Assembly: GCA_019689655.1 (NCBI GenBank)
Contig: JADGHC010000003.1
Location: forward strand, 1 to 39,195
From: Microbispora sp.
Lineage (GTDB): Bacteria; Actinomycetota; Actinomycetes; Streptosporangiales; Streptosporangiaceae
Reading direction: 5' to 3'
DNA: 39,195 bases
Position numbers and translations under genes: made by a program. This document shows, piece by piece, positions 22,758 to 28,840 of this stretch. The stretch's first letter is position 1, and each line of letters starts with the position of its first letter. The notes beneath the pieces were generated by a model. That model was not told the origin of the DNA. It made no database searches and saw nothing but the letters and a program-made list of their open reading frames with translations.

Positions 22758-22783
22758 CGATCTGTTAGCGAAACTTCAGCGCC
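22758..22783 (+). repeat. 26-bp repeat at gene 3' ends, copy 2
   Basis: Identical to 22013-22038, but here it belongs to a decayed frame. Confidence 0.85.
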
Positions 22784-22803
22784 TTCTCAGCCGCCACCAG
22801 CCA
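22765..22803 (-). pseudogene. C-terminal relic of a duplicated early gene
   Basis: After the stop of the 91-aa gene the minus strand reads LVAAEKALKFR-stop, which matches LEAGERALKFR-stop of the 64-aa gene at 22020, including its downstream bases. No start or N-terminal part is left. It is the tail of a lost paralogue. Confidence 0.55.
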
Positions 22804-23079
22804 TCACTCCGTCTCCGCTATTGGCCCACAGCTGCACCACTGAGCGCCCTTGGCTCCGCAGTGGCTGCAGTAGGGCGCGCCGTCGTAGTCGGAAGAGACG
22901 ACGCCTGCAGTCCCGGCGTCGTCAGTGGGGGATGAGCCTTCTAGCCGTGCGTCTATCACGTGCGACTTATCGGCGGTTGCTGCGGCTCGGGGATGCAACT
23001 GCTTTGCGACAGCCCGCACATCGCCAGACTGGATGGCATCCCAAAGGGTCATGTCGCAGGTGTCGTCGAGAAGGGTCAT
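22804..23079 (-). CDS. Early protein with C-terminal zinc ribbon, 91 aa
   Basis: ATG 23079 overlaps the upstream stop. The N-terminal segment MTLWDAIQSGDVRAVAKQL is helical; the C-terminus PYCSHCGAKGAQWCSCG is a compact CxxC...CxC metal site. Between them is a linker (LEGSSPTDDAGTAGV). Such modular early proteins with a terminal Cys cluster are frequent in temperate phages. Function unknown. Confidence 0.68.
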   Translation of the reverse strand: MTLLDDTCDMTLWDAIQSGDVRAVAKQLHPRAAATADKSHVIDARLEGSSPTDDAGTAGVVSSDYDGAPYCSHCGAKGAQWCSCGPIAETE

Positions 23080-23363
23080 GACTGTGGCTCCGTGGCTTTG
23101 GCGATGGCGGCGCGAGCGGCTTGTATCGCCGGATGCGTGGTTGCGCTCGGCAGTGCGTTCAGCAAGCCTTCCACTGCCGCCAGCAGTTCAGGGGCGGCGG
23201 CGATCAGGCGGGCGTTGGCGATACATTCGCTCGCGGTCGGAAGCTGACGATTCGTTGCGCTATGGCTGAACTTGCAGTCGGCAAGTGCGTGCCCGCGAGG
23301 CCCTATCACTAGGTTTTTTCGCTTCGCCGAAACATCCCACTTTCCAGGCGTGAACTTGTTCAC
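23076..23363 (-). CDS. Ead/Ea22-like protein, 95 aa
   Basis: GTG start at 23363 overlaps the upstream stop (GTGA). The N-terminus (NKFTPGKWDVSAKRKNLVIG) and the segment CIANARLIAAAPELLAAVEG are hallmarks of a very common family of phage early proteins (Ead/Ea22-like). The ending is PAIQAARAAIAKATEPQS. The role of the family is not known. The longer track frame to 23624 is a read-through of upstream genes. Confidence 0.75.
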   Translation of the reverse strand: MNKFTPGKWDVSAKRKNLVIGPRGHALADCKFSHSATNRQLPTASECIANARLIAAAPELLAAVEGLLNALPSATTHPAIQAARAAIAKATEPQS

Positions 23364-23539
23364 GGCGCCACCTCGCTCAGCAGCTCGGCCGCCATCGACG
23401 CCGGCACGTGGTACGTACGCTGCGCCGGGGTGGTTGCACCTTCGGTCTCCATCTCGCGCATCGCGGCCAGCCACTCGGCGGTCGCGCTGTCGGCGGCGTA
23501 GTGGAGCAGGGGGCGAACTTTCGTGTCGGCGGGAATCAT
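23360..23539 (-). CDS. Small early protein, 59 aa (not in the ORF track)
   Basis: ATG 23539 after a GAGAGGTCC Shine-Dalgarno region; TGA overlaps the GTG of the next gene. Product MIPADTKVRPLLHYAADSAT ... MREMETEGATTPAQR ... VPASMAAELLSEVAP is soluble and helical. Coupling on the 3' side supports it. No family recognised. Confidence 0.65.
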   Translation of the reverse strand: MIPADTKVRPLLHYAADSATAEWLAAMREMETEGATTPAQRTYHVPASMAAELLSEVAP

Positions 23540-23551
23540 TTGCCGGACCTC

Positions 23552-23755
23552 TCAGTGCTTCACGCAGCGGATGAAGGCAGCCGAACTCGCGGCGCTCTCC
23601 TGCAAGCGAGCGATGCGATGCCACTCCTGGCGATCCTTGCGGGTCGACTGCGGCATGCTGTCCATGATTTCTCGGTACAAGGCGGCGGCACGCGCCCAGT
23701 GACCGGCCTCGTAGGCCGCATCGGCTTCGGCGGTCGCGATGGTGCTCTTGCTCAT
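23552..23755 (-). CDS. First gene of the leftward operon, 67 aa
   Basis: Begins MSKSTIATAEADAAYEAGHW and has a TPR-like helix pair (ARAAALYREIMDSMPQSTRK). A GAGAGACAG stretch upstream is its ribosome site. It is the first gene after the leftward promoter/operator, in the place of lambda N, but it is not basic enough to look like an N-type antiterminator. Function unknown. Confidence 0.7.
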   Translation of the reverse strand: MSKSTIATAEADAAYEAGHWARAAALYREIMDSMPQSTRKDRQEWHRIARLQESAASSAAFIRCVKH

Positions 23756-23802
23756 GCTGTCTCTCCGGTGCGCTTGGTGCGTCTCGATTAGCTGTTGCGG
23801 TA

Positions 23803-23831
23803 ACTCTACGGGATCCCGTAAGTCACGTCAA
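23803..23831 (-). promoter_or_regulatory. Main leftward promoter (PL-like)
   Basis: On the minus strand, -35 TTGACG (23831-23826), a 17-nt spacer and -10 TAGAGT (23808-23803). A perfect operator palindrome lies in the spacer, so repressor binding would block polymerase. It drives the leftward early operon beginning at 23755. Confidence 0.65.
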
Positions 23832-23843
23832 CGGGGTTCCGTA
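23807..23843. promoter_or_regulatory. Left operators (OL-like), two sites
   Basis: TACGGGATCCCGTA (23807-23820) is a perfect 14-bp palindrome. ACGGGGTTCCGTA (23831-23843) is a second site, with centres 23 bp apart. Both fit ACGGnnnnCCGT, the same motif as at the cI/cro promoters, and cover the leftward promoter. Confidence 0.72.
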
Positions 23844-23853
23844 AGTTTCTCGC

Positions 23854-23884
23854 AAAAAAGAACCCGGAGGGTCACTCCGGGTTC
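23854..23884 (-). terminator. Rho-independent terminator of cI
   Basis: GAACCCGGAG (23860-23869) and CTCCGGGTTC (23875-23884) form a perfect 10-bp stem with a 5-nt loop. Read on the minus strand it is followed by TTTTTTGCG, a classic terminator 17 bp after the repressor stop. It isolates cI transcription from the leftward operon. Confidence 0.9.
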
Positions 23885-23900
23885 TATTTGACGATAATCC

Positions 23901-24314
23901 TCAGCTTACTTTGCGGGCTCTCTGGCGGGGCCGCTTGGCTCGTATTTCATCGACGATCTTCTGGAGCTTCAGGCCGACAAGCTCAAGCTCGACTTCGTCG
24001 AGATCCATAAGCTCTGAGCGGTCGATAGGGAAGGGCCAATCCGAGCTGTCACTTTCGGCCGGGCCTGAGGTCAAGTCTTCTGGATTGCCCTTACCCGTGG
24101 CCAGATAGTGAGCGTTGACCCTAAGCGCGCCTGCCAGCTGGGTGATCTTGGTCGTCGACTTCTGCTTGTTGCTCTCGATCTCGGCCAGGGTGGAATAGGG
24201 CACCTTGGCCAGACGTGCGAGCTGCGACCGAGTCATGCCCCGGCGCTCTCGCCAATAAACGATTCTGTCCCCGAGGAGGTCGAATCGCGGCAGGTCTGTG
24301 GGTCTGTTCGGCAT
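23901..24314 (-). CDS. CI-like repressor, 137 aa, no cleavage domain
   Basis: The start is 24314 (MPNRPTDLPRFDLLGDRIVY); the track extension crosses the promoter region. Residues about 15-75 are an XRE HTH (RGMTRSQLARLAKVPYSTLA, then EIESNKQKSTTKITQLAGAL). The C-terminal half (ELMDLDEVELELVGLKLQKI) is a short helical domain, with no S24/LexA-type peptidase part. It is thus shorter than lambda CI (237 aa) and should not self-cleave with RecA. It is flanked by matching operators on both sides. No Shine-Dalgarno precedes the ATG. Confidence 0.85.
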   Translation of the reverse strand: MPNRPTDLPRFDLLGDRIVYWRERRGMTRSQLARLAKVPYSTLAEIESNKQKSTTKITQLAGALRVNAHYLATGKGNPEDLTSGPAESDSSDWPFPIDRSELMDLDEVELELVGLKLQKIVDEIRAKRPRQRARKVS

Positions 24315-24318
24315 GAAC

Positions 24319-24327
24319 AGAGTATCA
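24319..24327 (-). promoter_or_regulatory. cI promoter (PRM-like), extended -10
   Basis: The minus strand reads TGATACTCT (24327-24319), an extended -10 (TGn plus TACTCT), only 4 nt before the cI ATG. No good -35 lies 16-18 nt upstream, so it may need activation from the bound operator. Transcription would start at or next to the ATG. Confidence 0.5.
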
Positions 24328-24378
24328 CGGCTTTCCGTAACGGATGGCCGTTGCGTTCCGTCTACGGGATCCCGTAGA
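24327..24378. promoter_or_regulatory. Right operators (OR-like), three sites
   Basis: Three ACGGnnnnCCGT sites: ACGGCTTTCCGT (24327-24338), ACGGATGGCCGT (24340-24351) and ACGGGATCCCGT inside a perfect 18-bp palindrome TCTACGGGATCCCGTAGA (24361-24378). They lie between divergent cI and cro. The last has the same 14-bp core as the best left operator, so one protein should bind both regions. Confidence 0.75.
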
Positions 24379-24380
24379 CT
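24351..24380 (+). promoter_or_regulatory. cro promoter (PR-like)
   Basis: TTGCGT (24351-24356), an 18-nt spacer that contains the 18-bp operator, and TAGACT (24375-24380). The start point would fall at about 24386-24388, on the cro ATG, so the cro mRNA looks leaderless. Confidence 0.58.
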
Positions 24381-24387
24381 ATGACAC

Positions 24388-24594
24388 ATGAGCACATGGG
24401 CATCGCGCATCGCAGACCTTCGGTCTACCGGGATGACACTCGCCGAAATTGGCGCAGTCATTGGGCTGGCACCTTCATCTGTCAGCGACATCGAGCAGGG
24501 GCGCACGGCCGTGCCAAGCGGCGACGCGGCATTAAAGCTGTATGAACTGCACAAGTCGAAGTCATCTGATTTGATGAGCCGCAAGCGTGCGTGA
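24388..24594 (+). CDS. cro: Cro-like repressor, 68 aa
   Basis: The product (MSTWASRIADLRSTGMTLAE) has a helix-turn-helix of XRE type, TLAEIGAVIGLAPSSVSDIE, and a short basic tail (KSKSSDLMSRKRA). It is divergent from cI and lies just past three operators. No Shine-Dalgarno precedes the ATG. It should turn off cI and later the early promoters. Gene name by position and fold, not by close similarity. Confidence 0.82.
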   Translation: MSTWASRIADLRSTGMTLAEIGAVIGLAPSSVSDIEQGRTAVPSGDAALKLYELHKSKSSDLMSRKRA

Positions 24595-24909
24595 TTCTTC
24601 GTCACCTTCATCTCGTACTACCCCACTGAGTTTGTCACTCGGTGGAGTTTCCACGCTGAGCCACGTGACGCAACCTGAGCCGTTATCCCTGCGACTCAGT
24701 TCAGGGAATGACTCACGCATGCTCGTGAGGGTGGAGCCGAAACCGTGACGGGCGTCGCAAATATTAGATGCATATCGGCGAGGTCGTTGACGGCGCTTGC
24801 GCAATGCGATCTCGCATTTGTTGTCAAAACAACCGGTTGTCACAGAATGTGCAAAAGCGGGAGTGCTGTTTTGAGCATTCCCCCTATGCCAAATGGGCGA
24901 GGCTTCTAA
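24595..24909 (+). other. 315-bp untranslated, hairpin-rich leader after cro
   Basis: No convincing gene was seen. It holds CCACTGAGT-TTGTC-ACTCGGTGG (24623-24645), TCCCTG...CAGGGA, and CTCACG-CATGCT-CGTGAG as successive hairpins, then TTGCGCAA and a perfect ACAACCGGTTGT palindrome (24829-24840) flanked by two TTGTCA boxes 16 bp apart. The first hairpin is followed by AGTTT and could be a weak terminator (tR1-like). A possible promoter is TTGTCA (24821) with CAGAAT 16 nt on. The region may control entry into the rightward operon. Confidence 0.55.
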
Positions 24910-25176
24910 ATGAGCCTCCCTCTCAAAGACCTCCGCACCAGCGTCGACGAGTCCACAGATATGTGGCTCGAAGTCGAAGCTGCCGTCCAGCGTAAGGACA
25001 AGGCCGCGATTTCTCGCGAGGTTCTGAGGGCTTGGGCGAAGCAAAAAGCGCATGCCTACAAGTTAGCAACTAAGAAGCTCCAAGCCCACGGAATCCAGCC
25101 GGAACTGTTCGGAGACGATACGGAAGACGACGGATCTCGGGCGGCAGATGCCGGAATGAGCCGGAGCCGTCGATAA
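24910..25176 (+). CDS. Small early protein, 88 aa
   Basis: The N-terminal part (LKDLRTSVDESTDMWLEVEA) followed by helices (DKAAISREVLRAWAKQKAHA) resembles short DNA-binding or ribbon-helix-helix-type phage proteins. The C-terminus is acidic, then basic (GDDTEDDGSRAADAGMSRSRR). It lies where lambda has cII, but no cII pattern was recognised. Function unknown. Confidence 0.7.
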   Translation: MSLPLKDLRTSVDESTDMWLEVEAAVQRKDKAAISREVLRAWAKQKAHAYKLATKKLQAHGIQPELFGDDTEDDGSRAADAGMSRSRR

Positions 25177-25198
25177 ATCAAACATTTAGGAGATAGCT

Positions 25199-25552
25199 AT
25201 GTCACGTCGCACTGATCCGATGTTTTACGAGTTCGATATCCGCGAGAACAGAACGAAGAAAGTTCATCGCGCTCGCGTGTTCTGTTGGTGGACTGGTGAA
25301 CATTCAATCCGGTCGCTGCACGCAATGTGCGACTGCCAGCTTGGCGCGTTCTTCAGCATGAAGCCCGAGGATTACAACACCTGGGCGAACTACACGAAGT
25401 ATGGGCCGGGCGGCGGCCAGATGGCCAACCGCCAGTACGACTACCTGAAGCACCACAGCTGCACTCACGAGCCATCTCGCAAGTACACCGTGATCGCCGC
25501 CTATCTGCCCGATGGCGATGTGATCGATCTGGAAGAAAAGGTAGCGGCCTGA
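25199..25552 (+). CDS. Hypothetical early protein, 117 aa
   Basis: Strong Shine-Dalgarno TTAGGAGATAG upstream. The product is rich in aromatic residues (ARVFCWWTGEHSIRSLHAMC, EDYNTWANYTKYGPGGG) with several Cys/His (CDCQLGAFF, KHHSCTHEP). A metal-binding fold is possible. No family recognised. It overlaps the next small ORF by 1 base-triplet step (TGATGA). Confidence 0.7.
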   Translation: MSRRTDPMFYEFDIRENRTKKVHRARVFCWWTGEHSIRSLHAMCDCQLGAFFSMKPEDYNTWANYTKYGPGGGQMANRQYDYLKHHSCTHEPSRKYTVIAAYLPDGDVIDLEEKVAA

Positions 25553-25644
25553 TGATTTCGACCGCCGCGCTGTTATCCCCCCGTGCGGCCCTCAGCCGGC
25601 CGGTGCTCGTGACCGGCCCGGCGTTTTATGAGGTGACAGCATGA
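25552..25644 (+). CDS. Mini-ORF, 30 aa, with internal hairpin
   Basis: ATG 25552 overlaps the upstream stop and its TGA overlaps the next ATG (25641), so coupling is possible. The product MISTAALLSPRAALSRPVLV... has no known motif. The same DNA contains a strong hairpin (GCCGGCCGGT ... ACCGGCCCGGC, one bulge) followed by GTTTTATG, which could instead be a terminator or attenuator. Coding is uncertain. Confidence 0.35.
   Translation: MISTAALLSPRAALSRPVLVTGPAFYEVTA
25595..25627 (+). terminator. Possible attenuator hairpin
   Basis: GCCGGCCGGT pairs with ACCGGCCCGGC (one bulged C) around GCTCGTG, then GTTTTA. The stem is very stable but the T-run is short, so it may slow or partly end transcription of the early right operon. 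Confidence 0.4.
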
Positions 25645-25874
25645 TCCGCTACATCGAAGACCAGATTCTGTCCTTCTTGCAGCGTCGCTGCGACCACCCC
25701 GGCGAGATGGTGGCAGCTGACATTCTTGAGGGATGCGCCGATGGAATCGAGGTGAAGTATTGCCGCCGCTGTGGATCCGTGAAAACGGAATGGCGCCCGA
25801 TGCCAGGCAACAGCCCGTATTCGCAGCTCGAACACTGGTGGCGTCGGCCGGATCCGAATCTCTGGAGAGGGTGA
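25641..25874 (+). CDS. Small zinc-binding protein, 77 aa
   Basis: MIRYIEDQILSFLQRRCDHPGE then EVKYCRRCGSVKTEWRPMPG gives a Cys-His/CxxC cluster and an aromatic C-terminus (YSQLEHWWRRPDPNLW). This is a frequent small phage protein of unknown function; RNA or DNA binding is likely. ATGA overlap with the mini-ORF. Confidence 0.7.
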   Translation: MIRYIEDQILSFLQRRCDHPGEMVAADILEGCADGIEVKYCRRCGSVKTEWRPMPGNSPYSQLEHWWRRPDPNLWRG

Positions 25875-25881
25875 CCAGATC

Positions 25882-26115
25882 ATGAGTTGTGACCAGCTAA
25901 CTCAGAACCAACGCCTGTTGGCCTACCTCAAGCGCCGCAAGTACATCACTCGCGCGCCGGCCTTCACCGAATTGGGCATCGCCAATCTCTGGCAGCGATG
26001 CAGAGAGCTTCGCGACATGGGCTATCGCATCGAGTCGCGATGGCACAAGACGCCCGATGGCGCCCACGTGAAGCAGTACTGGCTCGCTGAAGGGCGGCAG
26101 AAGAGGGCGGCGTGA
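25882..26115 (+). CDS. Winged-helix/HTH protein, 77 aa
   Basis: The sequence QNQRLLAYLKRRKYITRAPA, ELGIANLWQRCRELRDMGYR and QYWLAEGRQKR matches a phage helix-turn-helix family in which a small winged helix is formed by about 65 residues. It probably binds DNA; a late-operon regulator is possible but not shown. Confidence 0.75.
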   Translation: MSCDQLTQNQRLLAYLKRRKYITRAPAFTELGIANLWQRCRELRDMGYRIESRWHKTPDGAHVKQYWLAEGRQKRAA

Positions 26116-26300
26116 TAAGTCCCGAGGCACACGATACCGACGCCGAGCTCGAGCGCCGCATCGACTTCCAGGCCGGCCTGATCGCCACGGCGCTGACGCC
26201 TGCCGAGCAGCGGTCGGCATGGGAAGAACTGAAGCGACTGCATGGCATGCGGTCACCCGAGCGCATCGAGCAGATGGAACGCGAGAGGGGTTTGCGTTGA
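26112..26300 (+). CDS. Small helical protein, 62 aa
   Basis: GTG start overlapping the upstream stop (GTGA). Product SPEAHDTDAELERRIDFQAG ... EQRSAWEELKRLHGMRSPER is highly charged and helical. Its stop overlaps the TTG start of the HNH gene. No family recognised. Confidence 0.65.
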   Translation: MISPEAHDTDAELERRIDFQAGLIATALTPAEQRSAWEELKRLHGMRSPERIEQMERERGLR

Positions 26301-26803
26301 GCAGAAAGTCGATATCAGCCGCCGTGCGGTTTTCGATCATGCGCCGGGATGGGTTTCGCTGCCGGTATTGCGGCCGCTCTGCTGCCCATATTGAACTCGT
26401 GCTTGATCACGTCATTCCGTTCAGTCGCGGCGGTAGGTGCGATGAGACCAATCTCGTGACGGCCTGCATTGAATGCAATGCAGGCAAGTCAGCGACTCAG
26501 CTCACTGCGGAGGAAGCGGCTTATGTGCTGCCGCCTGCGGAGCACGTTCTGCGTGAATTATACGAGATTGCCACTCGGCGCTTTCCAAACATGGCGGAAA
26601 GCTTTGATAGCAAGGTCCTGCTTATGTTCATGCTGCGTGACGCCGAAATGAACGGCGTCCAGATGCATGAGCTACGTCGAGCGGTTGAACGCTGCGAGAA
26701 CTCATCCGTGTTTCTCGAGGTGATGAGCATGCTCTCGCCGGGGTGGGCGTCGTGGGCCCAGGCCGCTAAAGCCAATAGAGACATTTTCGCCACCGAGCAC
26801 TGA
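26297..26803 (+). CDS. HNH endonuclease
   Basis: TTG start at 26297 follows GAGAGGGG and overlaps the previous stop; no ATG fits. The N-terminal 75 residues are an HNH domain: FRCRYCGRSA (CxxC), VLDHVIPFSRGG (catalytic DH), TNLVTACIECNAGKS (N and the second CxxC). A helical part (AEHVLRELYEIATRRFPNMA) follows. It sits just upstream of the replication initiator instead of near terminase, so it may be a free-standing nuclease working on host or phage DNA. Confidence 0.85.
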   Translation: MSRKSISAAVRFSIMRRDGFRCRYCGRSAAHIELVLDHVIPFSRGGRCDETNLVTACIECNAGKSATQLTAEEAAYVLPPAEHVLRELYEIATRRFPNMAESFDSKVLLMFMLRDAEMNGVQMHELRRAVERCENSSVFLEVMSMLSPGWASWAQAAKANRDIFATEH

Positions 26804-27588
26804 TGCGCGCCAGAAACTTGAAACCCTCTCTCTTTAAAAACGAGCTGCTGGCAATAGCAGACCCGATTTACACAGTCGTGTTCGCAGGGCTGTGGTGTTT
26901 GGCGGATCGCCGCGGTCGATTGGAAGATCGGCCCGCCAAGATCCATTTCGATATCAATCCAGGTCGAGCGTTTGAAGGTACGTCCGTCTCGCTCAACTGG
27001 CTTGCAGAAAACGGATTCATTGCTCGATACGAGGTCAACGGGAAGCGGTACGTCCAGATCCTGAACTTCGAAAAGCATCAGAATCCGCATCATAAAGAGC
27101 CGGAATCGGTTATTCCGCCAATGCCTGGGGCAGAAGGCTCATGCATGGGCGGTAAGCCTGGGGCAGATGAGCCATGCTTGGAGCATGCATCGGCCTCTGA
27201 CCGTGCTGATTCCGGATTCCTGATTCCTGATTCCCCTTCCCTGATTGCGCAAGCCTCCGGCAGCGAAGGTTCGCCCGTCGCCGAACAAGGTTCGTCCGTG
27301 TTCGACCGGATACGCGCAGTGTTCCCAAAGCGCAGCGGAAGCCATCGCTGGCAGGACGCGTTGAATCACTTCCGGGCCCGCGTTCGCGAGGGCCATTCGC
27401 CGGAAGCAATTCTCGCCGGGGTTGAGCGTTACGCCGCGTATGTCCGCGCCGAGGGCAAAGAAGGTACGTCCTTCGTGCAACAGGCCGCGACGTTCCTGGG
27501 GACCAATCGGGGGTTTCTCGAAGACTGGAATCCGACGCCGAAGAAGGCCAACGGCGCCCACAAGGATCCGTACAAGGGGGCGATATGA
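26803..27588 (+). CDS. Replication initiator (lambda O-like position)
   Basis: The N-terminal 95 residues (NLKPSLFKNELLAIADPIYT, FAGLWCLADRRGRLEDRPAK, GKRYVQILNFEKHQNPHHKE) are a conserved DNA-binding domain of phage replication initiators. The centre is low-complexity (PGAEGSCMGGKPGADEP, SGFLIPDSPSL) and contains DNA repeats. The C-terminal 80 residues (SVFDRIRAVFPKRSGSHRWQ ... FLEDWNPTPKK) resemble the helicase-loading end of such proteins. It lies before the DnaB-like helicase, as in many temperate phages. Confidence 0.78.
   Translation: MRARNLKPSLFKNELLAIADPIYTVVFAGLWCLADRRGRLEDRPAKIHFDINPGRAFEGTSVSLNWLAENGFIARYEVNGKRYVQILNFEKHQNPHHKEPESVIPPMPGAEGSCMGGKPGADEPCLEHASASDRADSGFLIPDSPSLIAQASGSEGSPVAEQGSSVFDRIRAVFPKRSGSHRWQDALNHFRARVREGHSPEAILAGVERYAAYVRAEGKEGTSFVQQAATFLGTNRGFLEDWNPTPKKANGAHKDPYKGAI
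27120..27250. other. ori: Candidate replication origin inside the initiator gene
   Basis: Repeats: GCCTGGGGCAGA at 27123 and 27156 (33 bp apart), CATGCATG palindromes, and CTGATTCC at 27206, 27220 and 27227 with variants nearby. They fall in the low-complexity middle of the initiator gene, the same place as the lambda origin inside O. Iteron function is inferred from this. Confidence 0.5.
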
Positions 27589-27926
27589 CGCCATACGAAC
27601 TGCGACTCCTCGCGAAACTCCGGCAGCGCGGGCAGGCCCCCGAGCTCGCCGTGTTCATCACGGACAACTGGCCGAAGGCGGCGCAGCTCACCGAGGACGT
27701 GGGCGTGCTGGCGATTCGCGTCCGGAACGCACGGGATTTCGATCATGACTGGTCACCGCTCGCCGGCTTGTGGGCGTACCTGTGGCTACGCCGTGCGACG
27801 GGCCCGGAGCTGGCGGATTTCTCGGCGGCGATCCTTCGCGCCAACCCGGTGCGGCTGACGACGCGCGTGAGCGATATGCCATCGGTGCAGGTGTTCGATG
27901 CTGACGGCTGGGGGATGGTGGCATGA
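27585..27926 (+). CDS. Hypothetical replication-region protein, 113 aa
   Basis: MTPYELRLLAKLRQRGQAPE and AGLWAYLWLRRATGPELADF suggest helical structure. It overlaps the initiator and the helicase by 4 nt each (ATGA). It lies where helicase loaders or primase-associated proteins are found, but no ATPase motif is present, so it is not a DnaC-type loader. Function unknown. Confidence 0.65.
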   Translation: MTPYELRLLAKLRQRGQAPELAVFITDNWPKAAQLTEDVGVLAIRVRNARDFDHDWSPLAGLWAYLWLRRATGPELADFSAAILRANPVRLTTRVSDMPSVQVFDADGWGMVA

Positions 27927-28840
27927 ACGCGCTGGCGAAAGTCCTGATTCGCGAAACGCCGATCGACTGGGATCGGTATGTGCTGACCGAAGAGGACACG
28001 CAGCGCTTCGTGGATCCGCGCACGCTGGTGGCCAGCATCAGCGACGTGCTGCACGGCCGCGGGGCGAGGCAGGGCGCCACGCTGCCGTGGAACGGGCTGA
28101 GCGACAAGGTGCGACTGCCGGGCGGCCACATGAGCATCTGGGCCGGCATCAACTTTCACGGCAAGTCCGGAATGCTCAAGCAACTCGCGTTGCATCTGGC
28201 TCGCAGCGGTGAGCGTGTCTGCGCGGCCTTCCTCGAAGAAACGCCCGAAGAGTCGATGGCGGATATCACACAGCTCGCCATCCCAGACACCGACGTGCGC
28301 GAGTCGGACGAGTACATCGACGTGGCCTGTAACTGGGCCAGCGGGAAAATCTGGCTCTACAACCAGACGCGGATGATGGACCCGCAGCGGGTGCTGGCGC
28401 TGATCGCTTACGCCGCCAAGGAGAAGGGCTGCACGCACTTCATCCTGGACAGCCTCATGCGTACCGGGCTGGCGCAGGACGATTACGAAGGCCAGCGCGT
28501 ATTCGCCAATCAGCTGACCAATTACGCGATGCAGCTGAACATCCACATTCACCTCGTGCATCACATCGTGAAGGTCGACGAGACGCAGGTGCCGGGCCGT
28601 GAATCGATCCGTGGCACCGGCGCGCTGACCGACCAGGCGCACCACGTGTTCATCGTGTGGCGCGACGTGAACGAAGACAAGGCGATCGACGCGCCGGACG
28701 GCTTGCTGGTCATCGCGAAGAACCGCGGCATTCGTCCGGCCAACTGGATCGGCAAGGTGCAGATGTACATGCACAAGAGCGGCCAGTTCCTGCGCGGCAA
28801 GTTTGATCCGCCGATGCTGTTCATCGGGAGCATGCAATGA
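27923..28840 (+). CDS. DnaB-like replicative helicase ATPase domain
   Basis: 305 residues. Walker A GINFHGKS (about 75-82), Walker B THFILDSLM and the downstream HLVHHIVKVDE ... ESIRGTGALTDQAHHVFIVW fit the RecA-type domain of DnaB/T7 gp4 helicases. An N-terminal DnaB domain is missing, so this is a minimal helicase or helicase-like ATPase. It follows the initiator and probably serves as the phage's own helicase. Confidence 0.8.
   Translation: MNALAKVLIRETPIDWDRYVLTEEDTQRFVDPRTLVASISDVLHGRGARQGATLPWNGLSDKVRLPGGHMSIWAGINFHGKSGMLKQLALHLARSGERVCAAFLEETPEESMADITQLAIPDTDVRESDEYIDVACNWASGKIWLYNQTRMMDPQRVLALIAYAAKEKGCTHFILDSLMRTGLAQDDYEGQRVFANQLTNYAMQLNIHIHLVHHIVKVDETQVPGRESIRGTGALTDQAHHVFIVWRDVNEDKAIDAPDGLLVIAKNRGIRPANWIGKVQMYMHKSGQFLRGKFDPPMLFIGSMQ

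Noticed and set aside
15400-23700. Plus-strand ORFs in the leftward early region (e.g. 16738-17454, 19388-19978, 20287-21018)
   Set aside because: They are antisense to a chain of minus-strand genes joined by ATGA/GTGA overlaps. Only the HTH gene at 22564 stands out as real.
24768-24995. 75-aa plus-strand ORF in the leader after cro
   Set aside because: It has no ribosome site, is Cys/Arg-rich without pattern, and overlaps the well-supported 88-aa gene out of frame.
27743-28837. 364-aa minus-strand ORF
   Set aside because: Antisense to the DnaB-like helicase gene, which has clear Walker motifs and coupling to neighbours.
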